Positions 62,710 through 64,000 of a stretch of DNA of 64,000 nt are shown here, piece after piece. Both the position numbers and the translations under genes were made by a program. The stretch is from Hepsetus odoe (lineage: Eukaryota; Chordata; Actinopteri; Characiformes; Hepsetidae): the NCBI GenBank assembly GCA_017165825.1, contig CM029384.1, forward strand, positions 12,778,623-12,842,622, in the 5' to 3' direction. Each line of letters begins with the position of its first letter. Position 1 is the first letter of the stretch. The notes beneath the pieces were generated by a model, which was given only the letters and a program-made list of their open reading frames with translations, was not told where the DNA came from and did not search any database.

Positions 62710-63718
62710 ATGTATTGATTGACTTCCTATACTTCAATTCTCTAAAAATAAAAATAACATCAGGTGAAAAACTCATGACTATTTAATGCACGGACTATGT
62801 GGACTGAATAGTGAACAGTGTTGTTTAAAACCTTTTAAACAGTACCACCTACATGATATTGCTTCCTTACTTAAAGTTTCAGTTCATGGAATCACCTCTT
62901 TGGCCACTTTATTGGAAAAACCATTCATAGTAGTTGGTTTAATTACTGGATCATGCCTAGTCAACAGCTACCCTAAACCTTATTCTCAGTGCAAAAAGGG
63001 AACCAGACATTAGACTATGGTGCTATTATCTGGATTAGTGACCATTCTAGTGGGCAGTGATGTTTCAGTCCGATAGTGGAAATGTGATTGCTGTTTATGT
63101 ACAAATTGCTGGCTCTCTGTGTCCAGCAGGGTGAGTTTCACCAAATTACACCAAGACTGATTTAAACCCAAATGGACAATAAAACACACAGAAGTACAAT
63201 CCTCAGATGTAATAAGACATGATGTAAAACACTGGTGGTAAAATGATTTAACGGCCTATAAATTGTTTAAATACAGCATGAGATTCGATTCTCTTTGCAC
63301 AGAAGAAAACAGGTTGAAAGGTCCTATTAAGAGCTCATTTAGAGCAATGAGATTGAGTAAGTACAGAGTCATTTTCACACAATAATCTGCACTTTTACTT
63401 TTGCTAGTAAAGATTGTGTGAAATTTTGACACCTCTGCCCTAGACTAAAAAAAATGGTTTGTCAACCACTGTGGTTCATGTCTAAGGGCAACTTTTTGCA
63501 CAAGCTTTGGTTTATTCAGTCTGCTTCTCTACATCTCCATCTAACAGACTCTGTCTCAGCATTAACTGTGAATTAGGAATGGAATAAGTACCATTTTTTA
63601 CACTGTACACGTATATCTGCACTTCTGCTTAAGCAAAGAATGTGTACACTTTTGCCATCACTGATTCAAGCCTATCATCAAGACAGATGGCTGTATATTT
63701 TATATATTGATCTGCATA
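62710..63718. other. no gene recognised
   Basis: AT-rich sequence. A frame at 62786-63013 has no recognisable features. Confidence 0.4.
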
Positions 63719-64000
63719 TTTTTCTTCTTCGAAGCTCCCATTAGGGTCGCTACATTGAATCAACTGTCCCATTTCTTCCTGTCTCGTCTCTTCCTCCATC
63801 CAACCGACCACCTGCATGTCCTCTCTCACCCCGTCCATAAACCTCCTGTTTTCCTCTTCCCTGGCAGCTCTGCCTTCAACATCCTCCTCCCAATATAATC
63901 CCCGTCTCTCCTCTGGACATGTCCAAACCGATGCAACCTTGCTTCTCTAACCTTGTCACCAAAACATCCAACTTGAGCTGTCCCTTGAGTATATACTCAT
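63719..64000 (-). mobile_element. LINE 3' end, runs off the window
   Basis: Third copy of the 60-kb LINE tail: 3' UTR CTCCCATTAGGGTCGCTACA, then the complement of the 'REDMQVVG' and 'GHVQR' coding region in broken frames. The element continues past 64000. Confidence 0.85.

Overview
The window is vertebrate nuclear DNA, almost certainly from a bony fish. It is AT-rich, dense in CA/GA/AT microsatellites, and carries fish-type tRNA-derived SINEs, 5'-truncated LINE tails and Tc1/mariner elements. The genes are intron-split with GT-AG junctions. The species cannot be named from the sequence.

Three protein genes were found, all on the minus strand and transcribed right to left. (1) pik3r6 (43150-56868), the p84/p87 regulatory subunit of PI3K-gamma, was reassembled as 19 coding exons whose phases all join (725 codons plus stop, against about 754 in human). 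(2) mfsd6l (39001-40764) is an intronless major-facilitator-superfamily gene. It probably has spliced 5' untranslated exons and a GC-rich promoter near 41.8-42.2 kb, about 0.5 kb beyond a candidate pik3r6 poly(A) signal. (3) A bMERB-domain gene of the BMERB1/C16orf45 type (13451-34678) has six coding exons and about 197 codons, and ends in a CaaX-like Cys-Ser-Ile-Met. pik3r6 next to mfsd6l matches human 17p13.1. Human BMERB1 lies at 16p13.11 in the MYH11/NDE1 block, the ohnologous partner of the MYH10/NDEL1 block on 17p13.1. The third gene therefore looks like a second-locus bMERB gene that mammals lack at 17p13.1.

Layout: 1-13.4 kb has no recognised gene but holds stacked SINEs, LINE tails, DNA-transposon remnants and two GC-rich patches. 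13.4-34.9 kb is the bMERB gene; its introns hold a 671-bp solo LTR, a diverged direct duplication, a Tc1-like element with a long transposase frame, and several SINEs. 34.9-38.7 kb is repeat-bearing intergenic DNA. 38.7-42.3 kb is mfsd6l. 42.6-57 kb is pik3r6, with two long-armed MITEs, an inverted SINE pair (one arm split by a small LTR-like insert) and LINE/Tc1 remnants. 57-64 kb is upstream DNA with LINE fragments, two of them in a back-to-back inverted pair.

Functionally, pik3r6 couples GPCR/Ras signalling to PI3K-gamma, the bMERB protein is a likely Rab/cytoskeleton-linked adaptor, and mfsd6l is an orphan membrane transporter-like protein. Nothing suggests they form one pathway; the cluster looks like conserved synteny. 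I found no CRISPR array, no free-standing tRNA or rRNA gene and no convincing new multi-gene system. The most useful results are the spliced gene models, the second-locus bMERB gene and the datable nested insertions.
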